Below are positions 16,446 to 24,163 of a stretch of 64,000 bases of DNA, piece after piece. Origin of the DNA: Streptomyces seoulensis. Its GTDB lineage: Bacteria; Actinomycetota; Actinomycetes; Streptomycetales; Streptomycetaceae. Location of the stretch: contig NZ_CP032229.1 of NCBI RefSeq assembly GCF_004328625.1, forward strand, positions 1,736,001 through 1,800,000, written 5' to 3'. A program made the position numbers and the translations under genes. Position 1 is the stretch's first letter; each line of letters opens with the position of its first letter. The notes beneath the pieces are model-generated. The model was not told the origin of the DNA. It did not search any database and saw nothing but the letters and a program-made list of their open reading frames with translations.

Positions 16446-17552
16446 ATGACGGCCTGTGCGATCGAATCCCCGTCGACCGGCGCGGAACACGAGGCGCCCA
16501 CGACGCGGTACGCCATCACGGCGGACGGCGCGTACGCCGCCCGGCTCGCGCTGGACGGGGAGAGCTGGTTCCCGGAGCGCTGGACGCTGGACGGACCGGA
16601 GCCGTACGCGGTGCCGCTGCCCGGCGGGCAGCCGGAGGAGCCGGGCACCGAGGTGCACCCGATGGGCGACGGGCGGGTGCTGATCCACCGGCTGGTGGAG
16701 CGGCGGCACGTCTTCTCGCTGCTGTATCCGACCGGGCCCGGCACCGGTGAGCTGGCGGTGGGCGCGGTGGAGTGCGATGCCGACACCTACGTCACGCTGC
16801 TGCCGCCCGCGCCGGGGGGCGAGCGGGCGTACGCGCTGGCGGTGTGCGAGACGTCCACGGCGGTGTGGCGGGTGGCGGGGGGTGCCGCCGGGCCGGAGCG
16901 GGTGGCCGAGGTGCCGGGGCGGTGCTCGGGCGGGGTCTGGCTGGAGACGGGCGGGCGGATGCTGGCGCTCGACCGGGAGCTGGGGGGCCGGACCAAGACG
17001 GTCGTGGTGGACCTGGGGCGGGACGGGGAGGTGTCCCCGCTGCTGGAGATCACGCCCGACAGCGACGACCGGCTGCTGCTGGCCGACCCGGACAGCGGGC
17101 TGCTGGTGATCAGCTCGGACGCGGCCTCGCCGGGGCAGGAACGATTGGGCTGGGGCGTGCTGGGCAGCACCCTGCCGGTCCGCTTCCCCGGCGCGCTCCG
17201 GCTGCCGGACTGCACGGTGACGCCGTTCGCCATCCAGCCGGGGCAGGTCCTCACCCCGGAGAACTGCGCGGTCGCCCTCCGGGTGGACGGCCCCCTCGGC
17301 ACCTGGGTCGGCACCTGGCACCCGACCGACCCCCGCGTCCGCCACCTCCCGGCCCCCCAGGGCTGGCTGGCCGGCTCCGGCCTCTGGACCCCGGAGGGCG
17401 TCCTCCGCCTCCCGTACTCGACCCCCCAGACCCCGTGCGGAGTAGCCGAACCGACCCCACCACCCCCCGCGGACCCCCCGAACCCGGAACCCCCGACCCC
17501 CCGCCCGATGCCCCTGGGCGAGGCTCCTCTCGCCAAGGCGGCCGCGGAGTAA
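16446..17552 (+). CDS. Conserved Streptomyces protein of unknown function, possible beta-propeller
   Basis: A 368-residue cytoplasmic protein starting at ATG 16446 with GGAGG 12 nt upstream. It consists of many short strand-like segments with recurring VLIHRL, LLLADPDSGLLVIS and WVGTWHPTDP patterns, which hints at a beta-propeller, but no repeat is clear enough to name a family. The last 60 residues are extremely proline-rich (PTPPPPADPPNPEPPTPRP) and probably disordered. There are no membrane segments or signal peptide. Related proteins are known to me only as Streptomyces hypotheticals. Confidence 0.75.
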   Translation: MTACAIESPSTGAEHEAPTTRYAITADGAYAARLALDGESWFPERWTLDGPEPYAVPLPGGQPEEPGTEVHPMGDGRVLIHRLVERRHVFSLLYPTGPGTGELAVGAVECDADTYVTLLPPAPGGERAYALAVCETSTAVWRVAGGAAGPERVAEVPGRCSGGVWLETGGRMLALDRELGGRTKTVVVDLGRDGEVSPLLEITPDSDDRLLLADPDSGLLVISSDAASPGQERLGWGVLGSTLPVRFPGALRLPDCTVTPFAIQPGQVLTPENCAVALRVDGPLGTWVGTWHPTDPRVRHLPAPQGWLAGSGLWTPEGVLRLPYSTPQTPCGVAEPTPPPPADPPNPEPPTPRPMPLGEAPLAKAAAE

Positions 17553-17647
17553 CGGACCCCGGCCCGGCCGCCTGGACCCCGGTGCCAGCGGGTTGGTTAG
17601 ACTCTCCCGGCTGCAAGACGATCATGTTGACGGGGTGAATGCTTCCG

Positions 17648-17839
17648 ATGACCGAAGCCAGCACGACGCAGCCGATGTCCGCGTCCGCGGATTCCGGGGT
17701 CCATGTGCCCGAATCCGTCTCCGCCGAGGCGGACGGGCACGGGCGGCACCGGGGACCGGTCGCCGACCGGGACGGGGACGGCGCCCCCAGCGGGCGCCAT
17801 CGCCGTCCGGGCGACGGGACCGCCGGGACGGCTGTCTGA
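17648..17839 (+). CDS. Small protein with GRHR repeats, unknown function
   Basis: A 63-residue ORF (66 from the alternative ATG at 17639). It is acidic at the start and carries two similar basic motifs, GRHRGPV and GRHRRP, spaced by about 17 residues. Codon use has the high third-position GC of its neighbours. The strong terminator right after it (17851-17891) supports a real transcript. Small proteins with GRHRGP/GRHRRP motifs are, as far as I recall, conserved in Streptomyces; no function is known. Start uncertain: GGGGTGA lies too close to 17639, which favours 17648. Confidence 0.5.
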   Translation: MTEASTTQPMSASADSGVHVPESVSAEADGHGRHRGPVADRDGDGAPSGRHRRPGDGTAGTAV

Positions 17840-17850
17840 CGGATACAGCG

Positions 17851-17891
17851 AGGGGCGGGGTACGGGCCATACGGCTCGTACCCCGCCCCTT
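17851..17891 (+). terminator. Intrinsic terminator after the small GRHR gene
   Basis: A 14-bp perfect inverted repeat, aggggcggggtacg (17851-17864) and cgtaccccgcccct (17877-17890), encloses a 12-nt loop and is followed by ttcgtcat. It separates the small gene from the histidine kinase promoter region. Confidence 0.8.
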
Positions 17892-18037
17892 CGTCATGTC
17901 CGGCCGTGACATTTGTACTGCCGGAGCCCGTACGTACGCCTCTGCCCCGGGCGGCGCCCCGCTTCTACCGTCGTAGGCATGACACAGACGCGGGGCGGCG
18001 AACCGGCCGGATGCGGACAGAGGCGTTCATTTCCTAC

Positions 18038-18076
18038 GCTGTACCGTCGCCCCGTCCAGCGGGGGGACGGTACAGC
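18038..18076. promoter_or_regulatory. Hairpin/operator immediately upstream of the histidine kinase GTG
   Basis: A perfect 11-bp inverted repeat, gctgtaccgtc (18038-18048) and gacggtacagc (18066-18076), with four further C-G pairs inside (18050-18053 with 18061-18064), ends one base before GTG 18078. A TACGCT hexamer at 18035-18040 could be a -10 box. The element could be an operator for the linked response regulator or an RNA hairpin limiting translation. Confidence 0.5.
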
Positions 18077-18077
18077 G

Positions 18078-19373
18078 GTGACGAGCACGGGGAACGCGGG
18101 GAACACGCACATGTCATGGTGGGCACAGGCCCGGCGCCGGCTGCGCGCGGCGACCGCGGCGCGGCGCCAGTGGAAGACGGACATGGCCCGCGCCAAGGAC
18201 CTCCAGCGGGCCTCGGGCAGGAAGTGCGGTGGGCGGGACGAGCACGCGGGTCCCCCGCCGACCGGGTTCGCCCTGCTGCCCTGGCTGCTGCTGGGCCTGG
18301 GCTCGTTCTCCAACCTGCTCCAGGGCAAGGCCGAGAGCCCGTGGATCGGCGGCCTGGGCCTGTTCGTCTTCAACTCCCTCTACGTCTACGTCACTTTCCG
18401 CGCCTTCGACCGCGAGAAGCGCGAGTCCCTCGCGACCCGGCTGGCCCTGCTGACCATGGGCCTGGTGACGACGGGGCTCGCGGTCGGCTACGGCGGCAAC
18501 TGGCTGCTGTTCTTCCCGCTGCTCGGCCTCGCCACCGGCGCCACCGTGCGCGGCCGGCACCTGGGCCGGATCGGCCTGCTGCTCGCGGCGTACGGCGCGG
18601 TCCTCGCCGGTCTGCGCGAGGGCTGGCGGGAGGCGCCGAACATCGGGTACGCGACCTTCCTGTCCTGCATGGTCACGGCGGCGATCCTGGGCCTGTCGGA
18701 GGCGGTACGGGAACTGCGGGCCGCGCGGGAGGAACTGGCGCGGCGGGCGGTGGAGAAGGAACGGCTGCGCTTCTCCCGCGATCTGCACGACCTGCTGGGC
18801 CACACCCTGTCGGTGATCGTGGTGAAGTCGGAGGCCGCGCGGCGGCTGGCCGGCCGGGACCTGGACGCGGCGCTGGCGCAGATCGGGGACATCGAGTCGG
18901 TGGGACGGCAGGCGCTGACCGAGATCCGGGAGGCGGTGACCGGCTACCGCGAGGGCAGTCTGTCCACCGAGCTGACCCGCGCCCGCTCGGCGCTGGCGGC
19001 GGCGAGCGTGGAGCCGGTGGTCCGGCAGTCGGGGGCACCGCTGGCCCCGCAGACCGAGGCGCTGCTCGGCTGGGTGGTGCGCGAGGCGGTGACCAACGTG
19101 GTCCGGCACAGCCACGCCACCCGCTGCGAGATCATGGTGGAGAGCGCCGGGGAACGCGTCCGCCTCACCGTCACCGACAACGGCACCCCGACCGCGTCCC
19201 CCGCCCCCGACGGCACCGGCCTGAGGGGCCTCACCGAACGCCTCTCCACAGCCGGTGGCTCCCTGACCGCGGGCCCGTCCCCGGCAGGCGGCTTCACGGT
19301 GACGGCGGAACTCCCGACAACCCCACCGGACCCGGCCACGGAGGACCCGATCCCGGTCGTCCTGGAGTCCTGA
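18078..19373 (+). CDS. Sensor histidine kinase, DesK/NarL-type (HisKA_3)
   Basis: About 431 residues. Five or six hydrophobic segments form an N-terminal membrane sensor region (roughly residues 60-210). They are followed by a HisKA_3 dimerisation domain with the phosphorylated histidine in FSRDLHDLLGHTLSVIVVKSE and a HATPase domain with REAVTNVVRHSHAT (N box) and DNGTP...GTGLRGL (G boxes). This architecture is that of DesK-like kinases that sense membrane or envelope state. Start is uncertain between GTG 18078, ATG 18111 and ATG 17979. The cognate regulator lies 516 bp downstream, an unusually wide gap for such pairs. Confidence 0.88.
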   Translation: MTSTGNAGNTHMSWWAQARRRLRAATAARRQWKTDMARAKDLQRASGRKCGGRDEHAGPPPTGFALLPWLLLGLGSFSNLLQGKAESPWIGGLGLFVFNSLYVYVTFRAFDREKRESLATRLALLTMGLVTTGLAVGYGGNWLLFFPLLGLATGATVRGRHLGRIGLLLAAYGAVLAGLREGWREAPNIGYATFLSCMVTAAILGLSEAVRELRAAREELARRAVEKERLRFSRDLHDLLGHTLSVIVVKSEAARRLAGRDLDAALAQIGDIESVGRQALTEIREAVTGYREGSLSTELTRARSALAAASVEPVVRQSGAPLAPQTEALLGWVVREAVTNVVRHSHATRCEIMVESAGERVRLTVTDNGTPTASPAPDGTGLRGLTERLSTAGGSLTAGPSPAGGFTVTAELPTTPPDPATEDPIPVVLES

Positions 19374-19889
19374 CGGACTTACGACGCCGAGGTCGCACCC
19401 CGGCCCGCAAGGCACCGGCAAGGCCGACGAAGCATCCGGCACCGCACCCGCACGCCGGGCAACCCGCCCCGACCCCCGCCCGCCTCTGCGCGCCACCCGG
19501 CCAAGCCGACAAGGCTCCCGCCGCTCCCGTCGGCCCGCGCACCGGGCAAGCCCCCTCGACCTCCGACGGCAGCTCTACGGACCGCCCGCCTCAACGTGCC
19601 CACCCGGCCAAGCCAACGAGGCCCCCCGGCCTCCCACGGCATCGCCCCAGACCCGCCCGCGCCGAGCAACGCCCCCACCCCCACCGGCTCCCGCCGGCCC
19701 AGCCCGCGCCAGCAGCGACAAGGCTTCCGCACCCCCGCCAAGCCCCCGGCCAGGGCGCCGCACCCCCCGCTAACCCACCCGCCAAGCCCCCGGCCAGGGC
19801 ACCGCACCCTCCGCCGACCCACCCGCCAAGCCCCCGGCAGGGCACCGCACCCCCCTGACCGCCGGACGGCCCCCCGCTACCCTGGCGCC
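19374..19889 (+). repeat. Proline-codon-rich intergenic region with 44-bp minisatellite
   Basis: The 516-bp gap between kinase and regulator is strongly C-rich and made of degenerate repeats. The clearest part is a 44-bp tandem unit starting gccaagcccccggcc, present at 19737-19780, 19781-19824 and 19825-19857 (last copy shortened, one base deleted). Looser copies of ggccaagccgacaaggc occur near 19420, 19499 and 19609. All frames read as Pro/Ala/Arg-rich peptide without a credible start or ribosome-binding site, so I do not call a gene. The last bases hold a TACCCT -10-like box (19878-19883) for the regulator gene. Confidence 0.7.
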
Positions 19890-20501
19890 GTGAACAAGAT
19901 CCGGCTTCTGCTGGCCGAGGACCAGGGCATGATGCGGGGCGCGCTGGCGCTGCTGCTGGGGATGGAGGAGGACATCGAGGTGGTCGCGCAGGTGGCCGCC
20001 GGGGACGCGATCGTGGCGGCAGCCGTGGAGCACCGGCCGGACGTCGCGCTGCTGGACATCGAGCTGCCGGGGATGAGCGGGCTGGACGCGGCCGCGCTGC
20101 TGCGGGAGCGGGTGCCCGGGTGCCGGGTGCTGATCCTGACGACGTTCGGGCGGCCCGGCTATCTGCGCCGGGCGATGGAGGCGGGAGCGGCCGGGTTCCT
20201 GGTCAAGGACGGCCCGGTGGAGGAGCTGGCCCAGGCGGTGCGCCGGGTGCTGGCCGGGGAGACGGTCGTCGACCCCGTACTGGCGGCGGCCGCGCTGAGC
20301 GCCGGGCCGAACCCGCTCACGACGAGGGAGTGCGAGGTGCTGACCGCCTCCGTGGACGGCGCGACGGTCGCCGACATCGCCGCCCGGCTGCACCTCTCGG
20401 AGTCCACCGTCCGCAACTACCTCTCCTCGGCGATCGGCAAGACCGGCACCCGCAACAGGGCGGAGGCCGTACGCGAGGCCCGGCAGCGCGGCTGGCTGTG
20501 A
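19890..20501 (+). CDS. LuxR/NarL-family response regulator
   Basis: A 203-residue DNA-binding response regulator. The receiver domain has the acidic pair in LLLAEDQGMM, the phospho-acceptor aspartate in VALLDIELPGMSGLDA (about residue 54) and the conserved lysine in FLVKDGPVEEL. The C-terminal LuxR helix-turn-helix reads LTTRECEVL through ADIAARLHLSESTVRNYLSSAIGK. It is the partner of the upstream DesK-like kinase. The GTG at 19890 lies 6 nt after a TACCCT hexamer, so the message is probably leaderless. The frame stays open upstream through the repeat region, but that extension is not typical of the family. Confidence 0.9.
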   Translation: MNKIRLLLAEDQGMMRGALALLLGMEEDIEVVAQVAAGDAIVAAAVEHRPDVALLDIELPGMSGLDAAALLRERVPGCRVLILTTFGRPGYLRRAMEAGAAGFLVKDGPVEELAQAVRRVLAGETVVDPVLAAAALSAGPNPLTTRECEVLTASVDGATVADIAARLHLSESTVRNYLSSAIGKTGTRNRAEAVREARQRGWL

Positions 20502-20591
20502 CCCGGACCGAGGACAAGCACTGACACCCGCTCAGAAACCCATGTCTCGGTCAAGGATTCATTAGCGTCCCGAAGCAACGGAATAGTTTCC

Positions 20592-20625
20592 CGTGCATAC
20601 GAGGTTCACCCTGCACGTATTCACG
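20592..20625. promoter_or_regulatory. Inverted repeat operator candidate upstream of the MFS gene
   Basis: Arms cgtgcatacg (20592-20601) and cgtattcacg (20616-20625) match in 9 of 10 positions around a 14-nt spacer. They lie just downstream of a TAGTTT -10-like box (20584-20589) and upstream of the GGGAGG ribosome-binding site, a usual place for a repressor site. Confidence 0.4.
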
Positions 20626-20642
20626 CGGGAGGACCCATTTCC

Positions 20643-22391
20643 ATGACCCACACCACCCCCGACCACACCACCCGGAAAGCGGGCGGGGCCGTAGTCCCGG
20701 TGCTCGCCTTCGCGGGCATCGTGGTCGCGGTGATGCAGACCCTGCTCGTGCCGGTCATCAAGGACCTGCCGCAACTGCTCGGCACCGCGCCGAGCAACGC
20801 GACCTGGGTCCTCACCTCCACCCTGCTCTCGGGCGCCGTCGCCACCCCGATCATGGGCCGCCTCGGCGACCTGTACGGCAAGCGCCGGATGCTGATCCTC
20901 AGCCTGTCCGTGATGGTGATCGGCGCGCTGGTCAGCGCGGTCACCAGCCAGCTGCTCCTGATGATCGTGGGCCGCACCCTCCAGGGCTTCGCGATGGGCG
21001 CGATCCCGCTGGGCATCGGCCTGATGCGCGACATGCTCCCGCGTGAGCGGCTCGCCTCCGCGATGGCGCTGATGAGCTCCTCGATCGGCGTCGGCGGCGG
21101 TCTGGCACTGCCCGCCGCCGCCCTGGTCGCCCAGCACACCGACTGGCACGCCCTGTTCTACGGCGCCGCCGGCCTGGGCGTGCTCGCCATCGGCCTGACC
21201 CTGCTGGTCGTCCCCGAGTCCCCGGCCCGCGCCAAGGGCTCCTTCGACTACCCGGGCGCCGCCGGTCTCTCCGCCGGTCTGGTGCTGCTCCTGCTGCCCA
21301 TCACCAAGGGCAGCGACTGGGGCTGGTCCTCCGGCACCACGCTGGGCCTCTTCGGCGCCGCGCTCGCCGTCCTGCTGCTGTGGGGCGTGTACGAGCTGCG
21401 CATACCGGCCCCGCTGGTCGACCTGCGCACCACCGCCCGCCGCGAGGTGCTGCTCACCAACCTCGCCTCGATCATGGTCGGCGTCAGCTTCTACGTCGTC
21501 TCGCTGGTCCTTCCCCAGCTGCTCCAGCTCCCCACCGCCACCGGCTACGGCCTCGGTCAGTCGATGGTGGTCGCCGGTCTGTGCGTGGCCCCGCTGGGCC
21601 TGACCATGATGTTCACCGCCCCGGTCTACGCCCGCCTCTCGGCCCGCTACGGCCCCCGGACGACCCTGATCATCGGCCTGATGGTCATCGCCGTCGGCTA
21701 CGCGGGCGGGCTCGGCCTGATGCACGCCGCCTGGCAGACGATCATCACCTCGATGGTCCTCGGCGCCGGTATCGGCCTGGCGTACTCCTCGCTGCCCGCG
21801 CTGATCGTGGGCGCGGTCCCGGCCTCCGAGACGGGTGCCGCCAACGGTCTCAACACCCTGATGCGCTCCATCGGCACCTCGGTCTCCAGCGCCGTAATCG
21901 GCATGGTGCTGGCCAACACCGCGCACGACCTGGGCGGCGGGGTCGCGGTGCCGACGATGCACGGCTTCCGGGTGTCCTTCCTGATCGCCACGGCCGCCGT
22001 GCTGGTGGGCCTGGCGCTCGCGGTGTTCCTGCCGCGCACCCCGCGTCCTGCCGCCCAGCACACCCAGCTGCGGGCCAGCAGCGAGGAGGACGCGGTGCTG
22101 GAGCGTGCCGAGGAGGTGCTGCGCGGCTTCCGGGGCCGGGTGCTGGACGCCTCCGGCGCTCCGGTGGCCCGTGCCAAGGTGACGCTGATCGACCGCCGGG
22201 GCCGCCAGGCCGGCTCCACGCTCTCCGGTCATGACGGCGGCTACGCGCTCGCGGTGCCGTCCGAGGGCCCGTACGTGCTGGCCGCCCGCGCCGCCGGGCA
22301 CGGCCCGCTGGCCTCGGCCGCCACGCACGCCGGGGACGAGCGCCCGGTCGAACTGGACCTGCCGCTGCCGGGCGAGACGGTCACCGCGTAA
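20643..22391 (+). CDS. MFS drug exporter (DHA2, 14-TM) with C-terminal carboxypeptidase-regulatory-like domain
   Basis: A 582-residue protein. Residues 1-470 form a 14-helix DHA2-type transporter: ATWVLTSTLLSGAVATPIMG, then GRLGDLYGKRRML (motif A) and GRTLQGFAMGAIPLG. After a charged linker (EEDAVLERAEEVLRGF) residues about 497-580 form a single beta-sandwich domain of the carboxypeptidase-D regulatory-like type (GRVLDASGAPVARAKVTL, DGGYALAVPSEGPYVL). It would lie on one face of the membrane and is not part of normal DHA2 transporters. The gene follows the two-component pair in the same direction, so regulation by it is plausible. GGGAGG lies 10 nt before the ATG. Confidence 0.9.
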   Translation: MTHTTPDHTTRKAGGAVVPVLAFAGIVVAVMQTLLVPVIKDLPQLLGTAPSNATWVLTSTLLSGAVATPIMGRLGDLYGKRRMLILSLSVMVIGALVSAVTSQLLLMIVGRTLQGFAMGAIPLGIGLMRDMLPRERLASAMALMSSSIGVGGGLALPAAALVAQHTDWHALFYGAAGLGVLAIGLTLLVVPESPARAKGSFDYPGAAGLSAGLVLLLLPITKGSDWGWSSGTTLGLFGAALAVLLLWGVYELRIPAPLVDLRTTARREVLLTNLASIMVGVSFYVVSLVLPQLLQLPTATGYGLGQSMVVAGLCVAPLGLTMMFTAPVYARLSARYGPRTTLIIGLMVIAVGYAGGLGLMHAAWQTIITSMVLGAGIGLAYSSLPALIVGAVPASETGAANGLNTLMRSIGTSVSSAVIGMVLANTAHDLGGGVAVPTMHGFRVSFLIATAAVLVGLALAVFLPRTPRPAAQHTQLRASSEEDAVLERAEEVLRGFRGRVLDASGAPVARAKVTLIDRRGRQAGSTLSGHDGGYALAVPSEGPYVLAARAAGHGPLASAATHAGDERPVELDLPLPGETVTA

Positions 22392-22411
22392 CCCGTACAA
22401 GTCCCCCGCCA

Positions 22412-22446
22412 CCGCACCCCCCGTCGTTCTCCGGCGGGGGGTGCGG
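22412..22446 (+). terminator. Intrinsic terminator after the MFS gene
   Basis: Stem ccgcacccccc (22412-22422) pairs with ggggggtgcgg (22436-22446) around a 13-nt loop, directly downstream of the transporter stop and upstream of the methyltransferase gene. Confidence 0.7.
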
Positions 22447-22490
22447 CAGCATGAGGCGCCGAGAAGGACGTACGACGAGAGGAACCCCCC

Positions 22491-23141
22491 ATGCCCGCCG
22501 CTCCCAAGCCGGAGATCCTGGCCGCGTTCGAGGCCGCGAAGGGGTTCATGCCCGTGGACGAGGGGCTGGCGCTGTACGCGGCGGCGGTGGAGGCCGGGCG
22601 GCTCGGGCTGCCGCTGCTGGAGGTCGGCACCTACTGCGGGCGCTCCACCGTGCTGCTCGCGGACGCGGCCCGCGAGGCCGGGGTCACCGCGCTCACCGTC
22701 GACCACCACCGGGGCAGCGAGGAGCAGCAGCCGGGCTGGGAGTACCACGACCCGGAGACCGTCGACCCCGAGGTCGGCCTGATGGACACGCTCCCCACCT
22801 TCCGCCGCACCCTGCACCGGGCGGGTCTGGAGGACCATGTGATCGCGCTGGTCGGCCGCTCCCCGCAGGTCGCGAAGATCTGGAACTCCCCGGTGGCGCT
22901 GGTGTTCGTCGACGGCGGCCACACCGACGAGCACGCGAGTGCCGACTACGAGGGCTGGGCCCCGCATCTCGCGCCCGGCGGCCTGCTGGTCATCCACGAC
23001 GTCTTCCCGGAGCCGGAGGACGAGTTCACCGGCCAGGCGCCCTACCGGGTGTACCTGCGGGCGCTGGCCTCTGGCGCCTTCACCGAGGTCTCCGCGACGG
23101 GCTCGCTGCGGGTGCTGAGGCGCACCGGGGACGGTATCTGA
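22491..23141 (+). CDS. Class I SAM-dependent methyltransferase
   Basis: A 216-residue methyltransferase of the Methyltransf_24 type. The SAM-binding loop is LLEVGTYCGRSTVLLADAA near residues 43-61, followed by ALTVDHHRGSEE, the acidic FVDGGHTDEHASADYEG segment and GGLLVIHDVFPEPEDE. The FVDGGH and IHDVF motifs match O-methyltransferases such as those acting on sugar or small-molecule hydroxyls, but the substrate is unknown. ATG 22491 has an AGGA ribosome-binding site. Stand-alone gene. Confidence 0.85.
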   Translation: MPAAPKPEILAAFEAAKGFMPVDEGLALYAAAVEAGRLGLPLLEVGTYCGRSTVLLADAAREAGVTALTVDHHRGSEEQQPGWEYHDPETVDPEVGLMDTLPTFRRTLHRAGLEDHVIALVGRSPQVAKIWNSPVALVFVDGGHTDEHASADYEGWAPHLAPGGLLVIHDVFPEPEDEFTGQAPYRVYLRALASGAFTEVSATGSLRVLRRTGDGI

Positions 23142-23193
23142 CGTACCGTCACGGATGCGGGAGCCGGGCGGGGGGTGCCGTTAGGGTGGCTGC

Positions 23194-24078
23194 GTGTCGT
23201 ACGAAGGCCCGGAAGACGAAGCCCCCCAGCCGCGCTCCCGGCGCGCGCTGACCATCACGTTCGCCGCGCTGGTGCCGGTCGCCCTGCTCGGCTGGCTCGG
23301 CTGGTCGGCGCTCGGCGACGAGCCGGACCGCCCGGCGGCCGCCGTGAGTCCCCCGGCGTCGGCGGCGCCGGGCGGCACGAGCAGTCCGTCGGCGAGCGCG
23401 GGTTCCCTCGCCGGGAAGGTCGTCGTCATCGACCCCGGCCACAACACGGGCAACTTCCGGCACTCGGCCGAGATCAACAAGCAGGTCGACGTCGGCAACG
23501 GCAAGAAGGAGTGCGACACCACCGGTACCGCCACCGACGCCGGTTATCCGGAGGCCAAGTTCACCCTCGACCTCGCCCACCGGCTGCGGACGCTGCTGGA
23601 GAAGCGGGGCGCCAGCGTGAAGCTGACCCACGACGGCGACCGCGAGTGGGGGCCGTGCGTGGACGAGCGGGCCCGGATCGGCAACACCGCCCACGCGGAC
23701 GCGGCGATCTCGCTGCACGCGGACGGCTCGGCCGAGGGCAACCACGGCTTCCACGTGATCATGCCGGGCGCGGTGCACGCGGGCGGCGCGGACACCCGGC
23801 CCATCGTCGCTCCGTCCAGGAAGCTGGGCGCGCGGGTCGCGGCCGGCTACCGCCGTGCCACCGGTGAGCCCTTCTCCAACTACCTGGGCGACGGCACCGG
23901 GATGGTCACGCGCACGGATCTCGGCGGTCTCAATCTGTCAACGGTTCCGAAGGTGTTCATCGAGTGCGGGAACATGCGGGACACGTCCGACGTGGCCCTG
24001 CTGACCAGCGGTCCCTGGCGGCAGAAGGCCGCGCAGGGGATCTCTGCGGGAATCGTGAGTTTCCTGCACGAGTCGTGA
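23194..24078 (+). CDS. N-acetylmuramoyl-L-alanine amidase (Amidase_3), membrane-anchored
   Basis: A 294-residue cell-wall hydrolase. After a short cytoplasmic tail comes one transmembrane helix (about residues 17-42), a Ser/Pro/Ala linker (45-75) and an Amidase_3 zinc domain. Zinc ligands are recognisable in VVIDPGHNTGN (His), YPEAKFTLDLA (Glu) and AISLHADG (His), and the catalytic glutamate in VFIECGNMRD. It cleaves the amide between N-acetylmuramic acid and the stem peptide. GTG 23194 lies 6 nt after a TAGGGT -10 hexamer (23182-23187), so the transcript is probably leaderless. Confidence 0.9.
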   Translation: MSYEGPEDEAPQPRSRRALTITFAALVPVALLGWLGWSALGDEPDRPAAAVSPPASAAPGGTSSPSASAGSLAGKVVVIDPGHNTGNFRHSAEINKQVDVGNGKKECDTTGTATDAGYPEAKFTLDLAHRLRTLLEKRGASVKLTHDGDREWGPCVDERARIGNTAHADAAISLHADGSAEGNHGFHVIMPGAVHAGGADTRPIVAPSRKLGARVAAGYRRATGEPFSNYLGDGTGMVTRTDLGGLNLSTVPKVFIECGNMRDTSDVALLTSGPWRQKAAQGISAGIVSFLHES

Positions 24079-24163
24079 CCGCCGGGCGAAACCGTCCGCA
24101 CAGCGGATCACGCGGACGGTACTGTCTACCGACGACGAGACGACCTACGAAGGACCTGATGAA

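Noticed and set aside
17906..19858. 650-codon plus-strand frame overlapping the histidine kinase
   Set aside because: It is an alternative frame of the kinase gene and of the C-rich repeat, rich in Gly/Arg/Pro, with no start site and no homology pattern.
19596..19889. N-terminal Pro-rich extension of the response regulator
   Set aside because: The frame is open, but the stretch is a repeat, it lacks a ribosome-binding site and the family starts at the receiver domain.
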